Positions 41,081 through 49,807 of a stretch of 64,000 bases of DNA are shown piece by piece (position 1 is the first letter of the stretch; each line of letters opens with the position of its first letter). The stretch covers positions 3,954 to 67,953 of the forward strand of contig CAZWXK010000009.1 of the NCBI GenBank assembly GCA_964637875.1, given 5' to 3'. Position numbers and translations under genes: made by a program. The notes beneath the pieces were generated by a model. It had not been told where the DNA came from. It searched no databases and worked only from the letters and a program-made list of their open reading frames with translations. This stretch comes from UBA5972 sp964637875. GTDB lineage: Bacteria > Pseudomonadota > Alphaproteobacteria > Rhodobacterales > Rhodobacteraceae.

Positions 41081-42097
41081 TCAACGGAACGGGGGCGAGT
41101 ACTGAAGGCCGCCGTTTTCCCACAGCGCGTTCAGACCGCGCGACAGGCCGATCGAGGTTTTCTCGCCAAGATACTTTTCGAACAGCTCGCCATAGTTGCC
41201 GCCCGCCTTGATGGCGCGATAGGCCCAATCCTTGTCGAGGCCGAACATGGCGCCCAGGTTGCCCTCGGTGCCCAGGATACGGTTGATCTCGGGGTTGTTG
41301 GTGCCTTTCTTCAGCTCGTCGATGTTGGCCGAGGTGATGCCCAGCTCTTCGGCCGAGATCAGCGCGTTCAGCGTCCAGCGGACGATGTCGGACCACTGCT
41401 CGTCACCCTGACGGGTAAGCGGGCCCAGCGGCTCTTTCGAGATGACTTCGGGCAGAACGACAAAGTTGTCGGGGTTTTCAAAGGTCGCACGAGTCGCGGC
41501 CAGGCCCGAACGGTCGGTCGTATAGACGTCACAGGCACCGGCCAGGAACTGCTGGCGCGCCTCGGCGTTGGTTTCGATCGGCACCGGCTCGTAGTTCATG
41601 TTGTTCGAACGGAAATAGTCAGCCAGGTTCAGCTCGGTCGTGGTGCCGGTCTGGATGCAGACGGTCGCGCCATCAAGTTCCTTGGCCGAGGTCACGCCCA
41701 GCGATTTCGGAACCATGAAGCCCTGACCATCATAATAGTTGATGCCGTCAAAGGTGAACTTGAGGTCAACGTCACGGGTAAAGGTCCAGGTCGTGTTGCG
41801 GGCCAGCATGTCGATCTCACCCGAGGCAAGCGCGGTAAAGCGGGTCTTGCCGGTGGTCGGGGTGAACTTGACGGCTTGCGGGTCGCCCAGAACGGCGGCA
41901 GCGACGGCACGACAGACAGCGACGTCAAAGCCGCTCCAGTTGCCGTTTGCGTCCGGGGCTGCGAAACCGACGAGGCCGGTCGAAACGCCACACTGGAGGA
42001 AGCCTTTCGCCTTCACATCGTCAAGGGTGCCGGCAGACGCTACCGCGGCTGCAAAGCCAGCCACCGTCAGCGCGCCGAGAAATACGGATTTTTTCAT
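41081..42097 (-). CDS. bztA: Periplasmic amino-acid-binding protein BztA
   Basis: 338 residues. A Sec signal peptide (FLGALTVAGFAAAVASAGT) is followed by the SBP family 3 fold: VKAKGFLQCGVSTGLVGFA, NGNWSGFDVAVCRAVAAAV, VKFTPTTGKTRFTALASGEIDML and the DVDLKFTF region. It binds Glu, Gln, Asp and Asn in characterised relatives. First gene of the operon. Confidence 0.93.
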   Translation of the reverse strand: MKKSVFLGALTVAGFAAAVASAGTLDDVKAKGFLQCGVSTGLVGFAAPDANGNWSGFDVAVCRAVAAAVLGDPQAVKFTPTTGKTRFTALASGEIDMLARNTTWTFTRDVDLKFTFDGINYYDGQGFMVPKSLGVTSAKELDGATVCIQTGTTTELNLADYFRSNNMNYEPVPIETNAEARQQFLAGACDVYTTDRSGLAATRATFENPDNFVVLPEVISKEPLGPLTRQGDEQWSDIVRWTLNALISAEELGITSANIDELKKGTNNPEINRILGTEGNLGAMFGLDKDWAYRAIKAGGNYGELFEKYLGEKTSIGLSRGLNALWENGGLQYSPPFR

Positions 42098-42368
42098 GTT
42101 TACCTCTTCCTGATGGTCCGCCCGATGAGAGGCGGTTTTCCGGCCACAATGGCCGGTCTCGAAATTACCTTGGGTAAAAACCCTCGGTGACGGTGAGTTT
42201 GTTCAAATCTTTATCATCAGGTCAAGGGCACTTTTACCGGTTGACGGCTAGTCAACCAAGGAAAAGTGATTCGTTTCGGGAATGGCTAACAATATTGCGC
42301 GGATGGGTTGTTCCGTTACGGAATCATGCCGCGCTCAGGGGCGTGAATTCGGCGCTTGTGCCCCGCCG
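42098..42368. other. Leader and promoter region of bztA
   Basis: 271 bases. It holds a leader hairpin CCGGCC-acaat-GGCCGG (42142-42158) and, further upstream on the minus strand, TTGACC followed by A/T-rich sequence that could be a promoter. No gene is supported. Confidence 0.45.
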
Positions 42369-43082
42369 TCAGTCCGTTTGCGACAATTGGTGGAATCGAA
42401 ACGCATCTGCAAATTCGCGGTGCTTGTGGCTGGCGGCGGCGGCGGCCTCGTCATCAATGCCCCAGAACTGTTCCTGCCAGGTTTCATCTATGCGCGACAG
42501 TGCCCACAACCTGTCGATCGCAGCAAAGCCGTCGATCGCGGCAAGCGCGATCACCAGCGAGCCCGACAATGTCACCAGATCGTGGAACGCCGTGAGGGCA
42601 AAGACCTCCATCCCATTGACGATAGTCGCCAGCCGCGCAAGTGCCGCCCCGTCCTGCGGGGCATGGATCACCCCGTGACGGGTTTCGAGATGCACCCCAT
42701 GGCGGACCTCCAGCCAGGCAAGCAGGGGGTCCCAGGCTTCGTTCTGGCGCGCAGCCAGCCCCTCGGGCCAGGTCGCGCGGTAGCAGGTCAGATCACTGTC
42801 GCCGTATCCGACCAGCATTTCGGCAACTTCCTGCCGCTGTGCGCGCACACGGTCGAGCGCGGCATTGGCCCGGCGCGTCATCGGCATCTCATTCGGGTCG
42901 ATCTGGTCCTCAACCGCATGCCACTCGTCCGCGACCGCTTGTGCAAGGCTGGTTGTGGGCAGCACGATCAGCGTTCTGGCCGGCGTGCGCAAGGGTCGGC
43001 CATCCAACAGGACAACATGGCCACCATCGCGCCCCTCGACCGCGACATCTTTCCAGAACCGCCTTTTCGATACCGGGATCAT
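42369..43082 (-). CDS. ATP12-type F1-ATPase assembly chaperone
   Basis: 237 residues. RRFWKDVAVEGRDGGHVVLLDGRPLRTPARTLI-type opening, DPNEMPMTRRANAALDRV, and WDPLLAWLEVRHG match the ATP12 family, shared by alphaproteobacteria and mitochondria. It binds the F1 alpha subunit during assembly. It lies three bases after the pseudouridine synthase gene in the same operon. Some annotations shorten the start by a few residues. Confidence 0.9.
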   Translation of the reverse strand: MIPVSKRRFWKDVAVEGRDGGHVVLLDGRPLRTPARTLIVLPTTSLAQAVADEWHAVEDQIDPNEMPMTRRANAALDRVRAQRQEVAEMLVGYGDSDLTCYRATWPEGLAARQNEAWDPLLAWLEVRHGVHLETRHGVIHAPQDGAALARLATIVNGMEVFALTAFHDLVTLSGSLVIALAAIDGFAAIDRLWALSRIDETWQEQFWGIDDEAAAAASHKHREFADAFRFHQLSQTD

Positions 43083-43085
43083 TGT

Positions 43086-44132
43086 TCAGTCGGCCTCGTC
43101 AAACGGATCGGAAGGAACATCGCGCTCGTCCCAGGCGAACAGATCCCAGGTCTTGCGCATATGGGGTGGCAACGGGGCAATCAGGGTCAGATCATGACCT
43201 GTGACGGGATGGCGGATCGTCAGCATCCGCGCATGCAGGTGCAGCTTGCGGCTGACCTCTCCGCCAAGCTGGGCACCCCAGCCGTCGCCTTCGTTTGTCT
43301 GGCGGTTGGTGCCATATTTTCCGTCACCAATGACGGGATGTCCGATCTCGGCCATATGGGCGCGCAGTTGATGGGTTCGACCGGTGACCGGAACCAGGGC
43401 GACCCAGGCGGCCCGGCGGCCGGCGGTTTCCAGCACTGCGAAATCCGTGGTCGCATGCTTTGCACCCTCATGGCCGGCCACCTGATCGGGATGCAGGCAG
43501 ATCATCCGCTCGCCCGCGCCGTGTGGGCCATGCCCCGGCGCCTTGACCAGCCCGAACCGGATCGTCCCCATGCGCGGCGACGGCACCCCGGCAACCACCG
43601 CCCAATAGATCTTGCGGGTGGTGCGGGCTGCAAATGCACGGGTCAGGGCACGCGCGGTACGGCCATTGCGCGCCAGCAGCAGGATGCCAGAGGTATCCTT
43701 GTCCAGCCGGTGGACGAGGCGGGGCTTTTCATCAAGGCCGAATTTCAGCGCTTCGGCCAACCCGTCCACATGGCGCCTCTGGCCCGAGCCCCCCTGCACG
43801 GGCAGGCCGGCAGGTTTGTTCAGGGCAATGATGTCATCATCCCGCCAGATGACGGCCGCGCGGATCATCCTTGCATCTTCGGGGCTGACATCCTCGCGCT
43901 TCGGTGCGACCGCCGGGCCATGTTCCCGAGGCAAGGGCGGAACCCGCACTGTCTGATCGGCGCGCAGCCTGGTCGAGGCCTTGACCCGACCGCCATCAAT
44001 GCGCAGCTCGCCCTTGCGGCACATCTTTTCGATGCGCGCCTGCCCAAGCTGCGGGAAACGCCGCCTCAGCCAGCGGTCAAGGCGCATTTCAGCGTCATCC
44101 GCCGTTATTCTGATCAGCTGAACCCCCGTCAT
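43086..44132 (-). CDS. RluC/RluD-type 23S rRNA pseudouridine synthase
   Basis: 348 residues from the ATG at 44130-44132. The N-terminal S4-like RNA-binding domain holds MRLDRWLRRRFPQLGQARIEKM. The catalytic motif is LVHRLDKDTSGILLLAR with the active Asp, and GRTHQLRAHMAEIGHPVIGD follows. It probably modifies U955, U2504 and U2580 like RluC, but the exact site is not provable here. The start overlaps the crcB stop by four bases. Confidence 0.9.
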   Translation of the reverse strand: MTGVQLIRITADDAEMRLDRWLRRRFPQLGQARIEKMCRKGELRIDGGRVKASTRLRADQTVRVPPLPREHGPAVAPKREDVSPEDARMIRAAVIWRDDDIIALNKPAGLPVQGGSGQRRHVDGLAEALKFGLDEKPRLVHRLDKDTSGILLLARNGRTARALTRAFAARTTRKIYWAVVAGVPSPRMGTIRFGLVKAPGHGPHGAGERMICLHPDQVAGHEGAKHATTDFAVLETAGRRAAWVALVPVTGRTHQLRAHMAEIGHPVIGDGKYGTNRQTNEGDGWGAQLGGEVSRKLHLHARMLTIRHPVTGHDLTLIAPLPPHMRKTWDLFAWDERDVPSDPFDEAD

Positions 44133-44512
44133 CCGATCATGCCACGCGCCAGGGTAATGCCACCCACCAGCGCAACAAAAGCCACGCCGATCGAGCCCCC
44201 GAAATACAATGCGGCGGCAACCAGCCGCTCCTGATCGATCAATGACCACAGGTCCAGCGAAAAGGCCGAAAAGGTCGTATAGCCCCCGAGAAACCCGGTC
44301 ATGACCAGCGGAACCAGTGGCGAAATCTGTTCGTCACGCGTCATCAGAAAGACATAGGCGACCCCCATGATGAACGAGCCGATCACGTTGGCCGCGAATG
44401 TACCAAAGGGAAACCCGCTGCCCAGCAGGCGCGCGGCGATCAGTCCGGTCGTGTAACGGCCGATTGCCCCCAGAGCGCCACCCAGGCCCACTTGAAATAT
44501 TGTCCAGATCAT
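44129..44512 (-). CDS. crcB: Fluoride channel CrcB/Fluc
   Basis: 127 residues with four membrane helices. GALGAIGRYTTG, TFAANVIGSFIMG (with the pore Asn) and GFLGGYTTFSAFSLD with its Phe-box are the family motifs. Dual-topology dimers export fluoride. No fluoride riboswitch is recognisable in the 57-base gap upstream. It overlaps the pseudouridine synthase gene. Confidence 0.93.
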   Translation of the reverse strand: MIWTIFQVGLGGALGAIGRYTTGLIAARLLGSGFPFGTFAANVIGSFIMGVAYVFLMTRDEQISPLVPLVMTGFLGGYTTFSAFSLDLWSLIDQERLVAAALYFGGSIGVAFVALVGGITLARGMIG

Positions 44513-44569
44513 CGCCAGTTTCCGTGTTGTTCGCGCTCAACCTGCAAAGGACTCAATGCGGCCCCTTTG

Positions 44570-45904
44570 TCAAGCGCGCCCACCCCCCTGCCCGCGCGCG
44601 CGTCGGGCCCTCAACCTGACGAAATAATCGAGCCTTTTCTTGAGCTCGCGTTCATGGCCGCGCTCGGGAGGGACATAATAGACCCCCCGCGCCATCCCTT
44701 CGGGAAAATAGTTCTGCCCGGAAAAGCCGTCTTCGGCATCATGGTCATAGACGTAGCCCGCGCCATAGCCCTGTTCCTTCATCAGGTCGGTCGGCGCATT
44801 CAGAATATGCCGTGGTGGCGGCTCTGAACCCGACTGCCGGGCAGCGGCCATGGCCGCCTTGTAGGCGCCATAGGCCGCGTTCGATTTGGGGGCCAGGGCC
44901 AGATAGATGACCGCCTGTGCCAGCGCCAGCTCTCCCTCGGGGCTGCCGAGGCGCTCATATACCTCCCAGGCATGCAGGCACAACGCCTGGGCGCCGGGAT
45001 CGGCCAGACCGATATCCTCGATCGCCATGCGGGTGATGCGGCGCGCCAGGTAACGGGGATCCTCGCCACCCTGCAACATGCGGGCCAGCCAATAGAGCGC
45101 CGCATCGGGATCTGACCCGCGCACCGATTTGTGCAGTGCCGAAATCAGGTTGAAATGTTCATCGCCGGACTTGTCGTATTTCAGTGCCCGGCGCGACAGT
45201 CGCAAGGCCAGTTCGTCTGGCGTCAGGGGGTGTTCCGGTTTCCACGTCAGGACCTGTTCAAGCAGGTTCAACAAGGCGCGCCCATCGCCATCGGCCATTT
45301 CCAGCAGCTGGTCACGAGCAGGTCCCGTAACCGGAATTGCCCTGCCCATTTCCGCCTCGGCCCGTTGGGCCAGCAGTTCCAGTTCGCTCGGCGTCAGCCG
45401 CTCAAGCACCATGACCTGGGCTCGCGACAGGAGCGCGGCGTTCAGCTCGAATGACGGGTTTTCGGTCGTGGCGCCGACCAGAACTATAGTCCCGTCCTCC
45501 ATATGGGGCAGAAACCCGTCCTGCTGGGCCTTGTTGAAACGGTGGATCTCGTCCACGAACAACAACGTGCCCTTTCCGTTCTGGCGTCGCAGCCGCGCCG
45601 CCTCGAACACCTTGCGCAGCTCGGGCACGCCGGTAAAGATCGCGCTGATCTGAACAAAGGCCAGACCGGTTTCATCGGCCAGAAGGCGGGCAATCGTCGT
45701 CTTGCCAACCCCCGGCGGCCCCCAGAAGATGATATTTGACAGCGCCCTTGTCGCCAGCATTGACGCCAGCGGCCCACCGGGACCCAGGATATGTTGCTGG
45801 CCGATCACCTCGGACAGGCTGCGTGGACGCAACCGGTCGGCAAGCGGGCGGTGGGCGCCGCTGTCATCGCCCTTCCCCGCCGGTGGATCAAATAGATCCG
45901 GCAT
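44570..45904 (-). CDS. rarA: Replication-associated recombination protein RarA (MgsA)
   Basis: 444 residues, AAA+ clamp-loader-like. Walker A is GPPGVGKTTIARLLA, Walker B LLFVDEIHRFNKAQQD, sensor 1 GATTENPSF, and SRRALKYDKSGDEHFNLISALHKS-like motifs follow. It acts at stalled forks. It begins directly after the Do-like protease stop codon, so the two are probably cotranscribed. Confidence 0.94.
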   Translation of the reverse strand: MPDLFDPPAGKGDDSGAHRPLADRLRPRSLSEVIGQQHILGPGGPLASMLATRALSNIIFWGPPGVGKTTIARLLADETGLAFVQISAIFTGVPELRKVFEAARLRRQNGKGTLLFVDEIHRFNKAQQDGFLPHMEDGTIVLVGATTENPSFELNAALLSRAQVMVLERLTPSELELLAQRAEAEMGRAIPVTGPARDQLLEMADGDGRALLNLLEQVLTWKPEHPLTPDELALRLSRRALKYDKSGDEHFNLISALHKSVRGSDPDAALYWLARMLQGGEDPRYLARRITRMAIEDIGLADPGAQALCLHAWEVYERLGSPEGELALAQAVIYLALAPKSNAAYGAYKAAMAAARQSGSEPPPRHILNAPTDLMKEQGYGAGYVYDHDAEDGFSGQNYFPEGMARGVYYVPPERGHERELKKRLDYFVRLRARRARGQGGGRA

Positions 45905-47290
45905 TCAACCCCTCAGCCGCATTGTCAGAAGCTGTCCCTTGCGCAGGATGGTGATGGTCCAGACACCAACCCGCATTCGCGCCGCGCGACGCAGATCGGC
46001 AGGCGCCTTGATGCGCAGCCCGTTGACCTCTTTCACGATATCGCCTCGGCGAAAGCCGATATTGGCGGCAATCCCGCGCGCTGAAACCACGATGACACCG
46101 CTTGCCGTCATCGGAAGCCCCATTTCCGAAATGACCGCCGGATTGATCCGGGCGATTGTCAGCCCGGCAAGAGGGCTCTGACCCGCAATCAGGGTCTGGT
46201 TGCGCGGCGGCTGATCGGGCGCCTGTGTCATGCGCACAACTGCCGTCTGTTTCTTGCCGTTTCGGAAAAAGGTGATCGTGATCTTGGCGCCCACACCGGC
46301 AACCGACATGTGATACAGCAGCTCGGCCGGCCCGTTTACCGGCTGACCGTTGAACCCGATGATGATGTCGCCTTGCCGGAGGCCTGCCTTTGCAAAGGGG
46401 CTCTGGGGGTGCATTTGCACGACAACCATGCCTTCGGGACGATCGAGGTTCAGCCCCTCGGCAAGGGTGCTGTCAACCATCTGCCCGATCAACCCGGCCC
46501 AGGGGCGGATGAACGTCTTGTTGCCCGCCTTGGCCTGCTTGAGGAAGGCCGCGACAAGATCGGCGGGAATCGCAAATCCGATTCCGTTCGAACCCCCAGA
46601 TCGCGTAAGGATCGACGTATTGATCCCTACAAGTGCGCCCGTCATGTCAACGAGCGCCCCGCCCGAGTTGCCGGGGTTGATGGGGGCATCTGTCTGGATG
46701 AAATAGGCGCGCGTGTTGCCCACCGCCCCGCCCGAACGCGCAAGCCCCGAGATGATGCCGCTGGAAACCGTCTGCCCCACGCCAAAGGGGTTGCCGATGG
46801 CCAGCACCAGATCGCCCACCTCGATTTCGGACGACGGCCTGAGCCTGAGCGTGGGCAGGTTGCGGGCGCCGATCAGCTTGAGCACCGCCAGATCCGCAGT
46901 CTTGTCGGCCAACAGGACCCTGGCGTCGAATTCCCGCCGGTCGTTCAACGCCACCCTGATCTGGGTCGCCTCGCCCACAACATGATAGTTGGAGACCACC
47001 AGCCCGTCAGGCGACAGGATCACTCCCGAACCCAGAGACTGCTGCACCCGCGGCACGGGGCGACCGAAATTTCGGAAAAACTCGGAAAAGAAGGGATCAT
47101 TGGCAAAGGGGCTGGGCTGAGACGCGATGATTCGCTTGGCATAGATGTTCACGACCGCAGGCGCGGATTTGTGTACCACCGGCGCAAAGCTGAGGGTGAC
47201 TTCCGCCCTCGACGCCGGCACTTTGGCCAATGCCGGTGATGACGTGACAAAAGAAAGGCCGATGACAACGGCAATCAGAAACCTTTTCAT
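45905..47290 (-). CDS. Periplasmic Do/DegP-like serine protease
   Basis: 461 residues from the ATG at 47288-47290, with a Sec signal (FLIAVVIGLSFVTSSPALA). The trypsin-like domain has His in SNYHVVG, Asp in TADLAVLKL, and Ser in GNSGGALVD. Two PDZ domains follow; the second is short. It handles misfolded envelope proteins. The upstream open frame extends to 47518 but lacks a better start. Confidence 0.91.
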   Translation of the reverse strand: MKRFLIAVVIGLSFVTSSPALAKVPASRAEVTLSFAPVVHKSAPAVVNIYAKRIIASQPSPFANDPFFSEFFRNFGRPVPRVQQSLGSGVILSPDGLVVSNYHVVGEATQIRVALNDRREFDARVLLADKTADLAVLKLIGARNLPTLRLRPSSEIEVGDLVLAIGNPFGVGQTVSSGIISGLARSGGAVGNTRAYFIQTDAPINPGNSGGALVDMTGALVGINTSILTRSGGSNGIGFAIPADLVAAFLKQAKAGNKTFIRPWAGLIGQMVDSTLAEGLNLDRPEGMVVVQMHPQSPFAKAGLRQGDIIIGFNGQPVNGPAELLYHMSVAGVGAKITITFFRNGKKQTAVVRMTQAPDQPPRNQTLIAGQSPLAGLTIARINPAVISEMGLPMTASGVIVVSARGIAANIGFRRGDIVKEVNGLRIKAPADLRRAARMRVGVWTITILRKGQLLTMRLRG

Positions 47291-47452
47291 GGCTACCCTC
47301 ACAGCAAGATTGGCCGGACGCCGCAGAATATGATCTGCCCACGGGGAAATACAACCGCTCAATCGGCCGCGCCGGCCGGTCAGGGGGCGGCTGCGCGGAT
47401 GTTGGCCAATTCCTGGTGACACGGCCCGGCGCGGCAAGACGGGCCACGGCAA

Positions 47453-47484
47453 GGGGCACCTTCCTCTTGCGAGGAAGGCGCCCC
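47453..47484 (-). terminator. Hairpin downstream of luxI
   Basis: GGGGC-a-CCTTCCTC and GAGGAAGG-c-GCCCC form a 13-pair stem with one A/C mismatch and a TTGC loop. It lies 69 bases beyond the luxI stop. No T-run. Confidence 0.55.
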
Positions 47485-47553
47485 GACCGGTTATCCGACA
47501 TGCAGACACGACCGCCAAGGTTGCGCGTCACTCAGCCCGTCGACGATATCGCC

Positions 47554-48141
47554 TCAGTGCAAGGTACCGGCAAGGTTCATCATCGCCACTTGCGAGGTCG
47601 AGCCATCGATTTCCATCTTGGGTCCTGCTTCCTCGGCATCCAGGCCAAGGCGCGCGATCCAGCGCGACCATACGGCCGGGACAAGACCCAGGATTTGCGT
47701 TGCCCCCAGGGTACGGGCAGCACTGATCATTTCGCCCATCAGATTGGCCTGAACACGCATCCGCTTGTTTGCGGGGACGGATTGTGAAACGAAAACCCGC
47801 GACGACTCCCAGATATGGGGTGCCACGGGTGCCTCGAAATACAGCAGGTTCCGGGGAATCGACTCGAGCAAACCACGCTGCGCGTCACGAATCATGTAGG
47901 TATATATGCCGCAGCGCGCTGTCGTGGGGGTCAGACGGATACCGGCCAACACCTCGCCGAACTCATGCACCGCTATCCAGCGACTGGCCGGGGTATCGTA
48001 CTGGTCGTACTCCATCCCGTTGGCCTCGGGCAGGTCCCAGTTGTTGCGCACGATGAAGGACTCCCTTCGCGCGCGCAGCAGGTTCGCAAACAGCTCACCG
48101 TGAACATGCATGTTCTCGAATGATAAGGTGGTAGTTTCCAT
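47554..48141 (-). CDS. LuxI-family acyl-homoserine lactone synthase
   Basis: 195 residues from the ATG at 48139-48141, preceded by GAGG. The conserved core residues are present: R26, F29, W35, D46 and D49 (QYDTP), R69 (GIRL) and E112/R115 (WESSRVFV). It makes an N-acyl-homoserine lactone from SAM and an acyl-ACP; acyl length is not predictable here. It follows luxR by 54 bases in the same direction. Confidence 0.93.
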   Translation of the reverse strand: METTTLSFENMHVHGELFANLLRARRESFIVRNNWDLPEANGMEYDQYDTPASRWIAVHEFGEVLAGIRLTPTTARCGIYTYMIRDAQRGLLESIPRNLLYFEAPVAPHIWESSRVFVSQSVPANKRMRVQANLMGEMISAARTLGATQILGLVPAVWSRWIARLGLDAEEAGPKMEIDGSTSQVAMMNLAGTLH

Positions 48142-48195
48142 GGTAGCCTCCAGCTTGGTTGAAAAAACTATCACCCTGCTGGTGGGAATACCCGT

Positions 48196-48807
48196 TCATA
48201 GCAGCCTGTAATCCTTGGCGCGCTGAATCGCTTCTGCCGTCGTTCGTGCCAGAAGTCGGCTTCGTGCCGAATTCAGTCTGGCTTTCAGCGCGCTTTCGGA
48301 TATCCCAAGTTTCGCTGCAGCAGCGGCGTGGCGATGGCCATCTGCGATCAGCTGCAGGGCTTGTTTCTGAGCATTGGTCAAACTTCCCGGAGGTTCCGTC
48401 ACCTCGTGCAGGGTTTCGACCAGTTCTGCGATCCTCCTGATTTCCTCGTCGTTGAACTCGCGGTCGCTGCGGGCACAACCCACAATCGACCTTGACGACA
48501 ACGGGCCCAGTGCCACCACCACACCGTATTTCAACCCGTAACTCGCCGCTTTATCCATGATGCCGAAAGGGTCGGGCAGGTCGATGTCGCTCCACCGTGA
48601 CGCACCCTCCCTGGCGAAACCCCAGGCGATCATCGGATCGCGCAGGGCAAAACCCTGTTCCGTGTAATAATCCAACCACTTGGAATCATATGTCTGGAAT
48701 TGCAGCAGGGGCCCGGCGAACCGGATATGCATGCCCGCGACATAACCTGCGGGGGCCAGGGCCCCCAGTTGGAAAAGGATTCGTTCTAGTACTGTATTTT
48801 CAGACAT
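48196..48807 (-). CDS. LuxR-family quorum-sensing regulator
   Basis: 203 residues, short for LuxR. The autoinducer-binding domain keeps W44, Y48, D57-P58 and W72 (WLDYY, FALRDP, and RWSDI). The DNA-binding domain (about 140-203) begins LTNAQKQALQLIADGHRH, where the usual R-E-x-E of LuxR is replaced by A-Q-x-Q, and has ISESALKARLNSARSRL as recognition helix. It probably responds to the product of the adjacent luxI. AT-rich upstream sequence holds a near-FNR box and GGTTACA repeats. Confidence 0.88.
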   Translation of the reverse strand: MSENTVLERILFQLGALAPAGYVAGMHIRFAGPLLQFQTYDSKWLDYYTEQGFALRDPMIAWGFAREGASRWSDIDLPDPFGIMDKAASYGLKYGVVVALGPLSSRSIVGCARSDREFNDEEIRRIAELVETLHEVTEPPGSLTNAQKQALQLIADGHRHAAAAAKLGISESALKARLNSARSRLLARTTAEAIQRAKDYRLL

Positions 48808-48822
48808 GTCTTTTTAGACAAG

Positions 48823-48836
48823 TTGAGAAAAATCAA
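48823..48836 (-). promoter_or_regulatory. Near-consensus FNR box in the luxR promoter
   Basis: TTGAGaaaaATCAA, nine of ten defined bases of TTGAT-N4-ATCAA. It is centred about 22 bases before the luxR start codon, a position more consistent with repression. Confidence 0.4.
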
Positions 48837-48856
48837 GTCAACTGTAAACTCGCGAT

Positions 48857-48879
48857 TGTAACCAATTCGTTGTGTAACC
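48857..48879 (-). promoter_or_regulatory. Direct repeat in the luxR upstream region
   Basis: TGTAACC at 48857-48863 and again at 48873-48879 (GGTTACA on the luxR strand), 16 bases apart. This is a possible binding site for a tandemly bound regulator. Unknown protein. Confidence 0.35.
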
Positions 48880-49045
48880 CGTTAAGTAGGGCGCGGCTGT
48901 TCGCCCTTGGGTTGTTCGACCGCGTAGCGTTTGGACATGCCGGACAGGTATTGTCCAAGTTTCGCCCAAGAGAGAATCGCCGCCTTCACCGCGTCCCAAC
49001 CGGTTGACCCTGGAACAGACATTTCGTGGAGCATCGCCCGAAAGG

Positions 49046-49077
49046 CAGAACCCCGCAGAGCAATCTGCGGGGTTCTG
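49046..49077 (-). terminator. Terminator of the ribosomal-protein supercluster
   Basis: CAGAACCCCGCAGA and TCTGCGGGGTTCTG form a perfect 14-base stem with a four-base loop, followed on the minus strand by CCTTTC. It lies about 190 bases after the rplQ stop. Confidence 0.8.
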
Positions 49078-49263
49078 TACATCTGATTGCGATCCGTCGG
49101 CATGGCCCCGTTGCGGGCATCCCATGATTGCCGGCGAATGCGCATGTCGCATATGATCGAATTTAACGCGGCGCGCAACACAGGGCACGAGACCACCCGG
49201 GCGGCCTCATGCCCGGGCCGCGGTGCGACCCGGGCAAAGCAAACGGGTCAAACGCGACCTGTT

Positions 49264-49674
49264 TTATTCCTCGGCCTCGGCCAGGCGCGCCTTGTCGGCC
49301 GCGCCCTTGGCCTCGGGGTCGCGATCGACAAGTTCGATGATCGCCATCGGGGCCATGTCGCCATATCGGAAACCGGCCTTCAGAACGCGGACATAACCAC
49401 CCTGACGGTCCTTGTAGCGGGGACCGAGTACCTCGAACAGCTTGGCAACGTGCTTGTCCTGCTTGAGGCGCGCTGCGGCCTGGCGGCGTGCGTGCAGATC
49501 GCCCCGCTTGCCCAGCGTGATCAGTTTCTCGATGACCCTGCGCAGTTCCTTGGCCTTGGGCAGGGTGGTCTTGATCTGCTCATGCTCGATGAGCGAGCCG
49601 GCCATGTTTGCGAACAACGCCTTGCGGTGCTCGTGGGTTCGGTTGAGGCGACGATAGCCTTTCTTGTGACGCAT
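49264..49674 (-). CDS. rplQ: 50S ribosomal protein bL17
   Basis: 136 residues. MRHKKGYRRLNRTHEHRKAL is the invariant start, and IEHEQIKTTLPKAKELR follows. The acidic tail after about residue 120 is common in alphaproteobacteria. Last gene of the alpha-operon part, separated from rpoA by 133 bases holding a GC-rich hairpin. Confidence 0.97.
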   Translation of the reverse strand: MRHKKGYRRLNRTHEHRKALFANMAGSLIEHEQIKTTLPKAKELRRVIEKLITLGKRGDLHARRQAAARLKQDKHVAKLFEVLGPRYKDRQGGYVRVLKAGFRYGDMAPMAIIELVDRDPEAKGAADKARLAEAEE

Positions 49675-49777
49675 GATTTAGCTCCTTGATTATGCTTTGT
49701 CCGGCAGCCCCTGCGTTGGGGGCCGCTCACCTTGGGGCATCGGTGCCCTCTCGTTCCCCGCGATTGCGGGCATTTAT

Positions 49778-49801
49778 GCGGCCCCGGGCTCCCGGGGCCG
49801 C
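49778..49801 (-). terminator. GC-rich hairpin between rpoA and rplQ
   Basis: GCGGCCCCGGG and CCCGGGGCCGC pair around CT, seven bases beyond the rpoA stop. Probably a partial terminator or 3'-end stabiliser. Confidence 0.55.
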
Positions 49802-49807
49802 GAAAGA

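Larger units (their letters stand above)
48808..49263. other. Intergenic region luxR / rplQ
   Basis: 456 bases, AT-rich near luxR. It holds the rplQ terminator (49046-49077), a near-FNR box (48823-48836) and TGTAACC direct repeats (48857-48879). A 104-codon minus-strand frame (48882-49196) runs through the terminator and is not supported. Confidence 0.6.

Noticed and set aside
42282..44234. 650-codon plus-strand frame opposite atp12 and the pseudouridine synthase gene
   Set aside because: Antisense shadow; both minus-strand genes have clear family motifs.
44513..44569. Fluoride riboswitch before crcB
   Set aside because: The gap is only 57 bases and lacks the conserved pseudoknot elements I would expect.
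48142..48195. lux box between luxR and luxI
   Set aside because: Only CACC-ctgct-GGTG arms (48172-48184) are present; this does not match the roughly 20-base lux-type dyad.
48882..49196. 104-codon minus-strand frame between rplQ and luxR
   Set aside because: It reads through the perfect 14-base terminator stem of the ribosomal cluster, so its central residues are explained by the hairpin. A 50-codon remnant (48882-49034) has no support either.
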